Origin: Malaciobacter marinus
GTDB lineage: Bacteria > Campylobacterota > Campylobacteria > Campylobacterales > Arcobacteraceae
DNA: 64,000 bases
Assembly (NCBI RefSeq): GCF_003544855.1
Contig: NZ_CP032101.1
Location: 2,666,001 to 2,730,000, forward strand
Reading direction: 5' to 3'
Under the pieces are notes generated by a model that had not been told where the DNA came from, did no database searches, and saw nothing but the letters and a program-made list of their open reading frames with translations. Shown piece after piece: positions 17,549 to 27,039 of this stretch (position 1 is its first letter; every line of letters begins with the position of its first letter). The translations under genes and the position numbers were made by a program.

Positions 17549-18765
17549 TTAAAAACATATCTATTTCTAGTTTTATTAATGCTATTTTTACAATTGCAGT
17601 TGTTGCTATTTTAATTACTTTTGCACTATTTATAAATCTTGATATGCAAAAACATCAAATAATGCAAAAAAATAGATATGAAATTATAGCAGAAAACTTT
17701 CTTTCCGTTTTCAATAAAAAACCCTCAAAAAGTCAATTAGATAAACTTTATGAACAATTTAAAGTAAAACAAGTAAAAAGTAGAGAAGAGAAGTTAAATA
17801 TACTAAATTATGGATATGCACTCTCAATAAAAAAAACTTATTTGGGAACTTACAGAATATATTTATATGATTCTGAATACTATTTATATGCACAACAACT
17901 TGGATATAATTTAATGTTAAAAGATTTACATTCAAATAAATATAATATTGCAGTAATTATTTTGATATTAGTTTTATCTTTATCAACTATTTTATTTTTA
18001 TATATCATTCTAAAAAGAAAACTAAAACCACTTAAAGAGTTAAATTGTGAGATAACAAAATTTTCAAAAGGTAACTTAGATATAAAAATTAAACCAAAAT
18101 CAAATGATGAAATTGGTGAAATTGCAAAAAACTTTGATGCGGCAATAACACTTATAAATAATCAAACAGAATCAAAAAATCTTTTTATGAGAAATATGAT
18201 GCATGAACTAAAAACTCCAATTACAAAGGCTATGTTCATTGCAGAAACTTTAGAAGATGAAAGAAGTAAAATGATGCTTCAAAAAGCTTTTAAAAGAATG
18301 GATGATATTATTAAAGAGCTTGCTACAGTTGAAAGAATCACGTCTAAAACATCTGTAATATATAAAGAAGTTACCTCTTTTTTTAATATTTATAAAAAAA
18401 CTCTTGAAATTATGATGATAGAATCATCAAATATCTCTTCAAAGATAAATGATTTTACTTTTGAAGTTGATATAAGTCTTTTTAGCGTAGCTCTTAAAAA
18501 TTTGATTGATAATGGGATTAAATTTTCAACAGATAAAAAAGTAAGTGTAATAGTAGATAAGAAAAGAATTGATGTAATCTCTAAAGGTTGCAAACTAAAA
18601 TATAAGCTTGATTATTATACTGAACCTTTTTCACAAGAAGAAAAAAGAGCAGATGGCTTTGGACTTGGCCTTTACATAGTAAAAACTATTGTAAATATGC
18701 ATAAATATAAACTAAACTACTCATATAAAGACGGTTATAATTACTTTTCAATCATAACAGCCTAA
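17545..18765 (+). CDS. cprS: CprS/ArsS-type sensor histidine kinase
   Basis: Membrane kinase, 406 aa, starting in the ATGA overlap with the regulator stop codon. Helices at about residues 10-31 and 134-155 flank a periplasmic domain of about 100 residues; HAMP follows (about 156-205), then H-box MMHELKTPITK (His about 220), N-box LKNLIDNGIKFS, and G2 GFGLGLYIVK. The G1 box is poor, as is usual in the short ArsS-type kinases of Campylobacterota. Unlike the six other kinases in this window it lacks the HQW motif. Synteny with htrA-cprRS supports assignment to CprS. Confidence 0.9.
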   Translation: MIKNISISSFINAIFTIAVVAILITFALFINLDMQKHQIMQKNRYEIIAENFLSVFNKKPSKSQLDKLYEQFKVKQVKSREEKLNILNYGYALSIKKTYLGTYRIYLYDSEYYLYAQQLGYNLMLKDLHSNKYNIAVIILILVLSLSTILFLYIILKRKLKPLKELNCEITKFSKGNLDIKIKPKSNDEIGEIAKNFDAAITLINNQTESKNLFMRNMMHELKTPITKAMFIAETLEDERSKMMLQKAFKRMDDIIKELATVERITSKTSVIYKEVTSFFNIYKKTLEIMMIESSNISSKINDFTFEVDISLFSVALKNLIDNGIKFSTDKKVSVIVDKKRIDVISKGCKLKYKLDYYTEPFSQEEKRADGFGLGLYIVKTIVNMHKYKLNYSYKDGYNYFSIITA

Positions 18766-18780
18766 ATTTCACAAAAGAAT

Positions 18781-18802
18781 AAAGAGAATAAGATTTCTCT
18801 TT
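18781..18802. terminator. Terminator between cprS and dcuB
   Basis: Perfect 8-base arms AAAGAGAA / TTCTCTTT with a six-base loop between convergent genes, flanked by A- and T-rich sequence on both sides. Confidence 0.6.
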
Positions 18803-18820
18803 AAACTTTTTAAGACTTTA

Positions 18821-20164
18821 TTAAATTAATCCATATATTTTTGCTAAAATAAATCCTACAGTTGATGCAGTACCTACTCCAAGTATCCCTGGAACAATAA
18901 AACTATGGTTTATTACATATTTACCAATTCTTGTAGTTCCTGATCTATCGAAACTAATTGCAGCTAAATCACTTGGGTATGTTGGTAAGATATAATATCC
19001 ATAACAAGCAGCAGCAAATGCAGCAATTACACCAGGATCAACACCTACAGATAGTGCAATTGGAACAATTGCAGCTAATGCAGCACCTTGTGAATTAACA
19101 AGTTTAGATACTAATATTAATACTATTGCATATGCCCATGGATATTGAGCAACAATTCCACCAAGTACTTCTTTGATATCACCAATATGTGCACCAAACA
19201 TTGTTTTAGTCATCCAAGCAACACCATAAACCGCAATAAGTGCAACCATACCTGATTTAAACACTTCATTACTAGAAATATCAGAAGGTTTAACTTTTGC
19301 TACAACAAATATTATAGCACCTGCTGATAACATGAACATTTGAATAACATAAACCATTGATAAAGGTTTTCCATTTATTATAGGTCTAAGCTCAGGGAAA
19401 GCACCTAAAATTGCCACAACTGCAATTGCACCTAAGAATATCCACATTGCATTCCATTGAGTTTGAGGCAATTTATTATTTAATAATGTTTTGTCCTCAC
19501 CATAAATGTATTTTTTCATTTCTGGATCTTTCAATTTTTCTTGGAACTCAGCATCATCTTCTAGATTTTTACCTCTAAACATACTCCAAAAACCAACAAC
19601 TAAAACACCACAAATTGCACCAGGAATAGTTATTGATAATAATTGAACTAAATCTAACTCTTTTCCATTGATCATAGCATGACCTGATAACATTGCTACT
19701 AATGAAACAACAGCAACTGATACAGGAGAAGTTACAATACCCATTTGTGCTGCAATTGTACTTGCTGCCATTGGTCTTTCAGGTCTAACACCTTTTCTAA
19801 CTGCAATGTCATAAATAATAGGTAACATTGTATATACAACATGTCCAGTACCACATAAAAATGTTAATGTTAATGTAGTCAATGGAGCTAAAAATGTAAT
19901 GTGTTTAGGATGTTTTCTTAACAACTTTTCTGCTAATTGAAGCATAACATCTAAACCTCCAGAAGCTTGAAGTGTTGCACCAGCAGTAATTACTGCTAAC
20001 ATAACAAGCATTACTTTAATTGGAGGATTCCCAGGTTCCATTCCAAATCCAAAGATTAATATAACAACACCAATACCACCGAATAATCCTAGTGCTAATC
20101 CACCTTTTCTAGCACCTAGAAATAATACAGCCAAAACAATGATTAATTGAATTGTAAATTCCAT
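18821..20164 (-). CDS. dcuB: Anaerobic C4-dicarboxylate transporter DcuB
   Basis: Inner-membrane carrier, 447 aa, about 11 hydrophobic helices, exchanging fumarate, malate or aspartate for succinate during fumarate respiration. The match is to DcuB rather than Dcu[33 protein letters not shown] and [17 protein letters not shown] are DcuB-like. ATG with AAAGGA ribosome site. It diverges from a kinase/regulator pair; in E. coli DcuB is itself a co-sensor of the DcuS kinase, so a regulatory link with the divergent pair is reasonable but unproven. Confidence 0.93.
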   Translation of the reverse strand: MEFTIQLIIVLAVLFLGARKGGLALGLFGGIGVVILIFGFGMEPGNPPIKVMLVMLAVITAGATLQASGGLDVMLQLAEKLLRKHPKHITFLAPLTTLTLTFLCGTGHVVYTMLPIIYDIAVRKGVRPERPMAASTIAAQMGIVTSPVSVAVVSLVAMLSGHAMINGKELDLVQLLSITIPGAICGVLVVGFWSMFRGKNLEDDAEFQEKLKDPEMKKYIYGEDKTLLNNKLPQTQWNAMWIFLGAIAVVAILGAFPELRPIINGKPLSMVYVIQMFMLSAGAIIFVVAKVKPSDISSNEVFKSGMVALIAVYGVAWMTKTMFGAHIGDIKEVLGGIVAQYPWAYAIVLILVSKLVNSQGAALAAIVPIALSVGVDPGVIAAFAAACYGYYILPTYPSDLAAISFDRSGTTRIGKYVINHSFIVPGILGVGTASTVGFILAKIYGLI

Positions 20165-20193
20165 AATTTGTCCTTTTTTTCCATATATGAATG

Positions 20194-20241
20194 GTTATTC
20201 ATACTGGAATTGTAATAACTCAATATGTCATTAATATGACA
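20194..20241. promoter_or_regulatory. Candidate operators between dcuB and the divergent kinase
   Basis: Two inverted repeats lie in the 171-bp divergent region: GTTATT-N14-AATAAC (20194-20219) and TGTCAT-N4-ATGACA (20226-20241). Both lie on the dcuB side, 30-78 bases upstream of its start codon. They are plausible binding sites for the adjacent regulator, but each arm is only six bases. Confidence 0.4.
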
Positions 20242-20323
20242 AAGTAAAGAATATATAAAAATATATACTTAATTTAATTTTTAAATATATTTTAAGATTT
20301 GTGGTTATTAATATACAATTTAG

Positions 20324-20329
20324 TATAAT
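20324..20329 (+). promoter_or_regulatory. -10 element of the kinase gene, likely leaderless
   Basis: Perfect TATAAT (in TTTAGTATAATA) with only six bases between it and the ATG at 20336, so transcription should start at the A of the start codon. No ribosome site precedes the ATG. Confidence 0.5.
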
Positions 20330-20335
20330 AAATAT

Positions 20336-22489
20336 ATGAAAAAAGTATTTTTATTTTTAATATTTATCAATTTAGAAGTTTTTGCATATTCTGTTTTAAT
20401 TATCAATTCTTATCATAAAGGTTACCAATGGAGTGATCAAGTTATAAAAGGCTTAGAAGATGTTTTAATTAAAAAAGATAATGTTGATTTCAATATTTTG
20501 TATATGGATTCAAAAAGAGTATCCTCAAAAGAGTACTTTGATAGTTTAAAAAAGCTTTATAAAATACAATTAAAAAATAGAAAATATGATTTAATTATTC
20601 CTATTGATAGATTCGCTTATGATTTTGTAATAAATAACTATTCTGAACTGTTTACAAAAAAACGCGTTTTAGCTGTAGGTATTGAAAAATTTTCCCATGA
20701 AAAACTAAAAAAACTTTCCCTTGAAAATAGAGTCTCCGCAATTTTAGAAAAAAGAGACTTAAAGGGAAATGTAGAAATAATTGAAAAAAATTTCTATAAA
20801 ATTAAAAAACTTTATATAATAAATGACAAAAGTTTAAATGGACTTCACACAGAACCATTAATCTTCAATTTAATTCATAATTATAAAAGTCGTCTGGAAT
20901 TAATTTATCTAAAAGAAGATGATTTATCCTCTTTGCAAGTTTATCCTTTTGAAGATCATAGTGCTGCTTTATTTATTAGATTTTATAAAAATAAAAATGG
21001 TGATTTAAATAAAAATAGTGAAATTTCACATTTTGTAAAAAATGCAAAAATTCCAATATTTGTTACAGACTCTTTATTTATGGATAAAGGAGCAACTGGT
21101 GGTAAAATAGTTAACTTATACAAACTAGGTGAAAATGCTGGGGAGATGGCATTAGATATATTAAATCAAGAAAAAGCAAAAATTATTTTATATAAAGAGT
21201 TTGAATATTTTTTTGATTATCAAAAGTTAAATGAGTTTTTACTTACAATTGTTAATTTAGATGAACCCTATAAAATGATTCACAAGAAAAAAACTTTTTT
21301 TGATAATTATAGAAATTTTATTGATTTTGTATTTATCATTTCACCTTTCTTCATTTTTTTAATTTTGGGATTAATACATAATATTTATAAAAGAAAAATT
21401 TTAGAAAAAGATTTAAGAAAAAGAATTGAATTTGATGCAACTATGTTAAATGCCATTGATAGTCCAATTTTTTGGCAAGATGCAAATGGAAAGATTGTTG
21501 ATTCAAATAATAGATTTTGTAATCTACTAAAGTTACCATTTGATTCTTTATATGGTCAAAAACTAAGTGATTTAAATAAAAACAATAATGCAAAACAAAT
21601 TATAGAAATTATGAATAACTATAATCTTGACAAAGATAATAATGAATTTACATTTATAACTAGTAATTCAATAGAAAGAACATATTTAATAAAACAAGCA
21701 AAATTCAAAGAAGAAAAAATAAAATATGAAGGATATGTTACTATATTTACAGATATAACAAAAGAACGTGAAATTATTTTAGAAAAACAAAAAAATAGAC
21801 AATTTGTTATTCAACAAAGTAAACTAGCAGAAATTGGGGAAATATTTTCATCTATTGCACATCAATGGAAAACTCCTTTAATAGAAATTACAGCAATTGC
21901 ACAAGAACTTTTTTATACAAGAAGATCAAAAAATGTCAATGAAGACAGTAGTTTTGTAAAAGATATTATGCAACAAGTAACATATATGACAGATACCATA
22001 AATGAATTTCAAAAGTTCATTATGCCATCTAATGCAAAAGTTGATTTTAATATACAAGATGCAATAAAATCAATGCTTGAAATAGTTAATCATAATTTAA
22101 AATATAATAATATAAATATACATTTAAATATAGAAGAACAGACAAATTTAACGGTAAATGGCTATAAAAATGAAGTAATGCAATCAATTTTAAATATAAT
22201 TAATAATGCAAGAGATGCTTTATTAAATAATCATTACAAAAATAGGAATATAGAAATATCTATTTTTAATGAAAATTCAGATTTAATAATAAAAATAAAA
22301 GATAATGCACAAGGAATTAAAAATATAGATAAAATTTTTGAACCTTATTACACAACAAAAAAGAAAGGTCATGGAATAGGTTTATATATGACAAAAGTTA
22401 TAATAGAAGATAAAATGAAGGGGAAAATTTTGGTTGAAAATGTAGAAGGGGGAGCTATGTTTACTATAAGGTTGGTACAAAATAGATGA
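20336..22489 (+). CDS. Histidine kinase with fused ABC_sub_bind-type periplasmic sensor and PAS
   Basis: Membrane kinase, 717 aa. A signal peptide/anchor (1-17) is followed by about 300 periplasmic residues of the ABC_sub_bind (PF04392-like) periplasmic-binding fold: VLIINSYHKGYQWSDQ near the start, IIPIDRFAYDFV, then GATGGKIVNLYKLGENAGEMA near the end. A helix at about 331-351, a PAS domain (about 365-475), H-box IAHQWKTPL (His about 509), N-box IINNARDAL, G1 DNAQG and G2 GHGIGLYM follow. Its stop overlaps the regulator start by 4 bp. It is a full-length paralogue of the kinase at 32267-34432 with the same domain order and the same His position. Proximity to dcuB suggests a C4-dicarboxylate or related signal; the ligand is not established. 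Confidence 0.88.
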   Translation: MKKVFLFLIFINLEVFAYSVLIINSYHKGYQWSDQVIKGLEDVLIKKDNVDFNILYMDSKRVSSKEYFDSLKKLYKIQLKNRKYDLIIPIDRFAYDFVINNYSELFTKKRVLAVGIEKFSHEKLKKLSLENRVSAILEKRDLKGNVEIIEKNFYKIKKLYIINDKSLNGLHTEPLIFNLIHNYKSRLELIYLKEDDLSSLQVYPFEDHSAALFIRFYKNKNGDLNKNSEISHFVKNAKIPIFVTDSLFMDKGATGGKIVNLYKLGENAGEMALDILNQEKAKIILYKEFEYFFDYQKLNEFLLTIVNLDEPYKMIHKKKTFFDNYRNFIDFVFIISPFFIFLILGLIHNIYKRKILEKDLRKRIEFDATMLNAIDSPIFWQDANGKIVDSNNRFCNLLKLPFDSLYGQKLSDLNKNNNAKQIIEIMNNYNLDKDNNEFTFITSNSIERTYLIKQAKFKEEKIKYEGYVTIFTDITKEREIILEKQKNRQFVIQQSKLAEIGEIFSSIAHQWKTPLIEITAIAQELFYTRRSKNVNEDSSFVKDIMQQVTYMTDTINEFQKFIMPSNAKVDFNIQDAIKSMLEIVNHNLKYNNINIHLNIEEQTNLTVNGYKNEVMQSILNIINNARDALLNNHYKNRNIEISIFNENSDLIIKIKDNAQGIKNIDKIFEPYYTTKKKGHGIGLYMTKVIIEDKMKGKILVENVEGGAMFTIRLVQNR

Positions 22490-23142
22490 AAATACTATTG
22501 CTAGAAGATAATGAGAGATTATCAAATGTTATGAAATATGCATTACTAGATGAAGGGTATAGAGTCGATTGTTTCTCTGATGGTGATGATGCATTAGAGT
22601 TTATAGGAAATGGATATTCTTGTTTTATTTTAGATATTAATGTTCCAAATACCGATGGAATATCAATTTTAGAATATGTAAGATTAAATCATGCAAAAAC
22701 ACCTGTTTTAATAATAAGTTCAAATCATGAATTAGATAAAGTAAAAGAGTCTTATGAAAAGGGCTGTGACGATTATTTAAAAAAACCTTTTTATATTATT
22801 GAACTTTTACAAAAAGTAAAAAAATTGTGCGGAGATAAGGGAGAATATTTAATATTTGATGAGTCTTATCGATATAGTTTTATTGATCATAGACTCTATA
22901 AAGATGAAGAAGAGATAGAATTAACAAAAAAAGAGATTTTATTTTTAGAGTTTTTTTCTAGAAATATTCATTTTGTAGCTACTTATGAAAACATAGAAGA
23001 GTATGTATGGGAAGGTGAATATACAACCTTGGCAAATATTCGTTCTATGATAAAAAGACTAAGGAAAAAGCTTCCTAAAGATAGTATTACAATAATTAAA
23101 GGAATTGGTTACTCTTTAAATAAAAATGTTAAGTTTCTCTAA
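22486..23142 (+). CDS. OmpR-family response regulator partner of the 20336 kinase
   Basis: Regulator, 218 aa. Receiver with LLEDNERLS, phospho-Asp in CFILDINVPN, ISSNHE and Lys in LKKPFY; winged helix about 130-218 (ELTKKEILFLEFF ... GIGYSL). It starts in an ATGA overlap with the kinase stop. It is closely similar to the regulator at 31599-32246 (shared MKILLLEDN, CFILDINVP, KGCDxYxKKPFYI). The stop codon overlaps that of the convergent Cys-rich gene in the tetramer CTAA. Confidence 0.92.
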   Translation: MKILLLEDNERLSNVMKYALLDEGYRVDCFSDGDDALEFIGNGYSCFILDINVPNTDGISILEYVRLNHAKTPVLIISSNHELDKVKESYEKGCDDYLKKPFYIIELLQKVKKLCGDKGEYLIFDESYRYSFIDHRLYKDEEEIELTKKEILFLEFFSRNIHFVATYENIEEYVWEGEYTTLANIRSMIKRLRKKLPKDSITIIKGIGYSLNKNVKFL

Positions 23143-23564
23143 ATTTTAGGCTTAACTTTATTCATTATTTCAAACCAATTTCTTGAAAAGTTCTTTTTAA
23201 TATATTTTTCTTTGTGAGGCACTATACAGCCTGCACAATTTTGATGAATATAAGTATCTCCAATAAATTGACTTCCATCTTTTGAATCAATCCCACAATA
23301 TGAGTATAAAGTTTTATTTTCTTGTTTTTCAAAGCCATCATCATTAAATCTAAAATTAGGACAAGCACATAAATAACAGTTTAGTTTTTCATAATCATGG
23401 CACTTTTTATTATCTTTATACAAAGGACAGAAATCTGGCTCATTTTTTACCATATTTTCAAATCTAAAATACTCTATAACCTCATCATCACTTTTATGCT
23501 TTAATTTTTCCATAATCTTTGCATGTTTTTCTCCATGGGCTTCAAACCAATCAATATAAGACAT
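23139..23564 (-). CDS. Cysteine-rich small-domain protein linked to cobalamin genes
   Basis: Cytoplasmic protein of 141 aa with ten Cys, mostly in FCPLYKDNKKCHDYEKLNC (about residues 45-63), YLCACPNF directly after it and HQNCAGCIVPH further on. This resembles the Cys-rich small domain (PF04071 type) often found beside cobalamin genes. It overlaps the start of cbiB by 14 bp, so it is the last gene of the cobalamin cluster. A metal- or cluster-binding role is likely from the Cys spacing; the precise function is unknown. Start ATG with GGGAG ribosome site. Confidence 0.7.
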   Translation of the reverse strand: MSYIDWFEAHGEKHAKIMEKLKHKSDDEVIEYFRFENMVKNEPDFCPLYKDNKKCHDYEKLNCYLCACPNFRFNDDGFEKQENKTLYSYCGIDSKDGSQFIGDTYIHQNCAGCIVPHKEKYIKKNFSRNWFEIMNKVKPKI

Positions 23565-24441
23565 ATAATACTCCCAATACTATAATTATAAACATATCAA
23601 GTGATGTTTTTATACTAAGTGCTTTATGTACATCACTATCTTCAATTATCTCTTTTTCTCCACCAAAATATGGTTTTTGCTTAACTTTGCCAAAATATGA
23701 AGTATCTCCACCTAGTTTTAAATTAGTTGCTAAAGCCATTGAGGCTATTGGAAGACCTGCATTTATACTTTCATGTTTACTTCCATATTTGTTAAATTCT
23801 TTAAATGCTTTTTTACTTTTAAATAATAAAGCTATTAAAATTGCTGTAATTCTACTTGGTATAAAATTAGCAATATCATCTAATCTAGCGCTTACTTTAC
23901 CAAACTTTTCATATTTTTTATTTCTATATGCAACCATAGAATCAAGTGTATTAATAGCTTTATATAAATATGCTCCAATAAGCCCAAAACATATCAAATA
24001 AAAAAGTGGAGCTATTACTCCATCACTTAAGTTCTCAGCATAAGTTTCAATACTTGCTTTATTTATATCACTACTTGTCATATCTTTTGTATCTCTACTT
24101 ACAAGCATTGATATCTTTTCTCTTTTATCTTCAATATTTTTACTTTCAACTACATCTTTTACACAATCATATAACATCTTTGAAGAAAGAGTAAATGAAG
24201 CTAAAAAGCCTTGAAAAAAAATATTTTCAATAAAACTTATACAATAAACAACAATAAAAACTATACTTAAAGTAAAGATAACTAATAAAAATCCTCGTAA
24301 AATTGTATCTTTATAAAATTTATTCTCAAAAAATTTTATCACATCACCAATATAAATAATAGGATGTTTAATTTTTAGTTTAGCAAACTCTCCAAAAAAT
24401 TTATCTATTATAAATGCAATTAATGCAAGACTATAAAACAC
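23551..24441 (-). CDS. cbiB: Adenosylcobinamide-phosphate synthase
   Basis: Membrane enzyme of 296 aa (family usually about 300-320) that attaches the aminopropanol arm (or its phosphate) to adenosylcobyric acid. Family features seen: HPIIYIGDVIKFFE near the N-terminus, the SIETYAENLSDGVIAPLFYL segment (about 128-147) and NAGLPIASMALATNLKLGG. About five hydrophobic helices. Start GTG with AAAAGGATACTTAAAA upstream, overlapping the end of cbiP by 11 bp; coupled translation likely. Confidence 0.92.
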   Translation of the reverse strand: MFYSLALIAFIIDKFFGEFAKLKIKHPIIYIGDVIKFFENKFYKDTILRGFLLVIFTLSIVFIVVYCISFIENIFFQGFLASFTLSSKMLYDCVKDVVESKNIEDKREKISMLVSRDTKDMTSSDINKASIETYAENLSDGVIAPLFYLICFGLIGAYLYKAINTLDSMVAYRNKKYEKFGKVSARLDDIANFIPSRITAILIALLFKSKKAFKEFNKYGSKHESINAGLPIASMALATNLKLGGDTSYFGKVKQKPYFGGEKEIIEDSDVHKALSIKTSLDMFIIIVLGVLYVLY

Positions 24442-25822
24442 TTTTAAGTATCCTTTTTACATCAAGTTTACTTTTCATCTTATTTACAAATTCATCAACT
24501 TTACTTTTCTTATACTCTTTAAAGCTAAAACCTTCATAATCATGACAAATAGATTTAAAATAGCTTGTTCTAAACTCATCATTGTCAAAAATACCATGAA
24601 TAAATGTCCCTTTTAGATTTTTATTTTCATACTCTAAAGGATATTTTTTTGAGACTCCATGGTGTATTTCAAATCCACTTACATCAAAGCCAAATAGTTT
24701 ATAACTACTCTTTTTTAGTATTTTCTCTTTTTCAAAGATAATATTATCATCGATAAAAGCAAGTCCTTTTTCTATTGTTTCACTTTCATTTTCTAAAGCG
24801 TATTTATCATTTAAGCTTTCAAACATCATCTCATAGCCACCACAAATTGTAAAAATATTTTTTTTGAACCCTTTAATATTTCCAAAAAGTCCTGTATCTC
24901 TTAGCCATTTTAAATCTTTTATTACAAGCTTAGAACCAGGAAGTATTATCAAATCAAACTTATCTAAAGAGATATTTGAACTTATAAACTCTACAAAAAC
25001 CTCTTCATCAGCAATTAGTGGTTCTATATCATTGTAGTTACTCATAGTAGGATATGAAATCACACCTACATTTACTTTATAGTTTTTCTTTATTTGAATA
25101 AAATTTTGTAAACTTTCGCTATCTTCAAATCCTAAATTAAATGCACTATAAGGCAATACTCCCAATACTGGAATTTTAAAATCTTCTTCTATGATTCTTA
25201 TACCCTCATCAAATAAAGAGATATCTCCTCTAAATTTGTTTATAATTACTCCAATTACATTCTGCCTTAACTTCTTAGGTAACAAGTGATAGCACCCATA
25301 AATTGAAGCAAAAACACCACCTTTTTCAATATTAGCTACTAATATAATTTTTGTATTATAATAATCTGCAATAAAAATATTTGATAAATCTTTATCCATC
25401 AAGTTAAGTTCAACAGGACTTCCAGCACCCTCACTTACTATACAATCATACTTTTCATCTAAATACTCATAACATCTTTTTACAGCTGGTTTTAAAAGGT
25501 CTAAATCCCTATAGTATTCTCTCACATCTTTGTTTGTAACTACTTTTCCCTCAACTATAAGTGAAGCACTACTTCCCCTTCCTGATTTTAAAAGTATTGG
25601 ATTTAGGTGATATGAAGTAGGAACACCTAAAACCTCACTTTGAAAATATTGAGCAATTGCAATCTCACTTCCATCATCACAAACTTTTGAATTATTTGAT
25701 ACATTTTGTGCTTTAAATGCTGCAACACTAAAGCCCTCTTCTTGTAAAATTTTTCCTATTACAAAAGTTAAAGTAGATTTTCCAGCATCACTACTTGTAC
25801 CAAAGATTGAGATATTTTTCAT
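24431..25822 (-). CDS. cbiP: Cobyric acid synthase
   Basis: Glutamine-dependent amidase of 463 aa (CobQ/CbiP, usually about 480-510) that amidates four side chains of adenosylcobyrinic acid a,c-diamide. The N-terminal P-loop-like GTSSDAGKST (about residues 8-17) and SEGAGSPVELNL belong to the synthetase domain; the C-terminal glutaminase domain has TICGGYEMMFE with the nucleophilic Cys (LILPGSK... ICGGYEM) and the His in FIHGIFDN. Somewhat short but all key motifs present. ATG with AGGAATAAG upstream. Confidence 0.93.
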   Translation of the reverse strand: MKNISIFGTSSDAGKSTLTFVIGKILQEEGFSVAAFKAQNVSNNSKVCDDGSEIAIAQYFQSEVLGVPTSYHLNPILLKSGRGSSASLIVEGKVVTNKDVREYYRDLDLLKPAVKRCYEYLDEKYDCIVSEGAGSPVELNLMDKDLSNIFIADYYNTKIILVANIEKGGVFASIYGCYHLLPKKLRQNVIGVIINKFRGDISLFDEGIRIIEEDFKIPVLGVLPYSAFNLGFEDSESLQNFIQIKKNYKVNVGVISYPTMSNYNDIEPLIADEEVFVEFISSNISLDKFDLIILPGSKLVIKDLKWLRDTGLFGNIKGFKKNIFTICGGYEMMFESLNDKYALENESETIEKGLAFIDDNIIFEKEKILKKSSYKLFGFDVSGFEIHHGVSKKYPLEYENKNLKGTFIHGIFDNDEFRTSYFKSICHDYEGFSFKEYKKSKVDEFVNKMKSKLDVKRILKSVL

Positions 25823-25843
25823 CTTATTCCTAAATTTTTTTAT

Positions 25844-26293
25844 TTAATTTAATTCATTACTATCAACAATAAAAGTAACTGGTCCATCATTTTGAATATT
25901 TACATCCATATGTGCTCCAAAAATACCTGTTTGAGTATGAACTCCTAAGAACTCAAACTCTTTTACAAACTGTTCATACATCTCTTTTGCTATGTCAGGC
26001 TTTTCACTACTATCAAAACTTGGGCGTCTTCCTTTTTTTACATTTGCTGCTAGGGTAAATTGAGAGATAATCAAAGCCTCACCTTTAATATCTAAAAGTG
26101 ATAGGTTCATTTTGTCATTTTCATCTTGGAAAATTCTTAGGTTTACTATTTTGTTTACAAGTTTAGTTATATCTTCTTTTTTATCACCTTTTTTAACACC
26201 AAGTAATATATTAAGTCCATTGCTTATCTTACCTACAACTTCATTATCAACTGTAACACTTGAAGAATTAACTCTTTGAACTACTGCTATCAT
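25844..26293 (-). CDS. dtd: D-aminoacyl-tRNA deacylase
   Basis: Editing enzyme of 149 aa, standard length, that hydrolyses D-amino acids and glycine mischarged on tRNA. The N-terminal MIAVVQRVNSSSVTVD, the SQFTLAA motif (about residue 77) and the NDGPVTF motif near the C-terminus are the two conserved catalytic/selectivity segments of Dtd. ATG with AGGAAG upstream. It lies within the cobalamin run without a functional connection that I can see. Confidence 0.95.
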   Translation of the reverse strand: MIAVVQRVNSSSVTVDNEVVGKISNGLNILLGVKKGDKKEDITKLVNKIVNLRIFQDENDKMNLSLLDIKGEALIISQFTLAANVKKGRRPSFDSSEKPDIAKEMYEQFVKEFEFLGVHTQTGIFGAHMDVNIQNDGPVTFIVDSNELN

Positions 26294-26321
26294 TTTACTT
26301 CCTTCCTAAAATTATTAAAGT

Positions 26322-26987
26322 TTAATCTTCTATACAACGAATTGATAATCCAAGAGCTCTGTCGTTATCATACAATGCTACTTTTGAACTATCAAAATCA
26401 ATATAATATGCATCAAAGTCTTTAGCTGAGCTTGACCATAAATATCCATGTGAACCTTGATTATTAAAAGAGCCTAAGTGACTACTACGATAACCTGCTA
26501 ATGGAAGTTTTAACTTATTATAAGCATCATCTTTATTATATATGCCATACCTTTCAGCTATTAATTCACCTGATGTTGGTACTTTATACCCTTTGGGGCA
26601 TGGATTCCAGTTTGCTTCTCTAATAGAGCCATCCTTATCCACCTCGTATGCCCAGTCATATCTTTCACCACTAAAAGGTGACTTTATAAAGTCTCCATGA
26701 CCTACATTTGATGAGGATTTTGCTTGAGTAGAAACTACTTTACTATTTGTTTTTTCATGACCATCTGCTGCTCTTCCCCACTGATAATAGTCTCCATAAC
26801 AAGCCTTATCATCAAAAGATGTACAAGCTTGTGAAGCACCTAAGTTTCTATCAAGCCAAACTTTTCCTGTAATAGGTGATTTTATAGTACCGTATGTAAG
26901 TCCATTGTGCTTAATCTCTGCATATAGTAAGCCTGCAAATAAATATAAAGGTATAATCAAAACAGCTAATTTTTTTATACTTTTCAT
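26322..26987 (-). CDS. Secreted FISUMP-domain protein
   Basis: Exported protein of 221 aa with a signal peptide (residues about 5-24). The body has the pattern of the 'Fibrobacter succinogenes major paralogous domain' (TIGR02145): SPITGKVWLDRNLGASQAC, YGDYYQWGRAADGHE, NPCPKGYKVPTSGEL, LPLAGYRSS, YLWSSSAKD and LSIRCIED. Four Cys (two plausible disulfides) are kept. The family is common in Bacteroidota and Fibrobacterota and of unknown function, probably surface-associated. Here it is embedded in the cobalamin run, which suggests acquisition rather than a B12 role. Confidence 0.82.
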   Translation of the reverse strand: MKSIKKLAVLIIPLYLFAGLLYAEIKHNGLTYGTIKSPITGKVWLDRNLGASQACTSFDDKACYGDYYQWGRAADGHEKTNSKVVSTQAKSSSNVGHGDFIKSPFSGERYDWAYEVDKDGSIREANWNPCPKGYKVPTSGELIAERYGIYNKDDAYNKLKLPLAGYRSSHLGSFNNQGSHGYLWSSSAKDFDAYYIDFDSSKVALYDNDRALGLSIRCIED

Positions 26988-27039
26988 ATGTTCTTTCCTT
27001 ATTTTTATAATATTAAAATAGAGATATCATATACTCATT

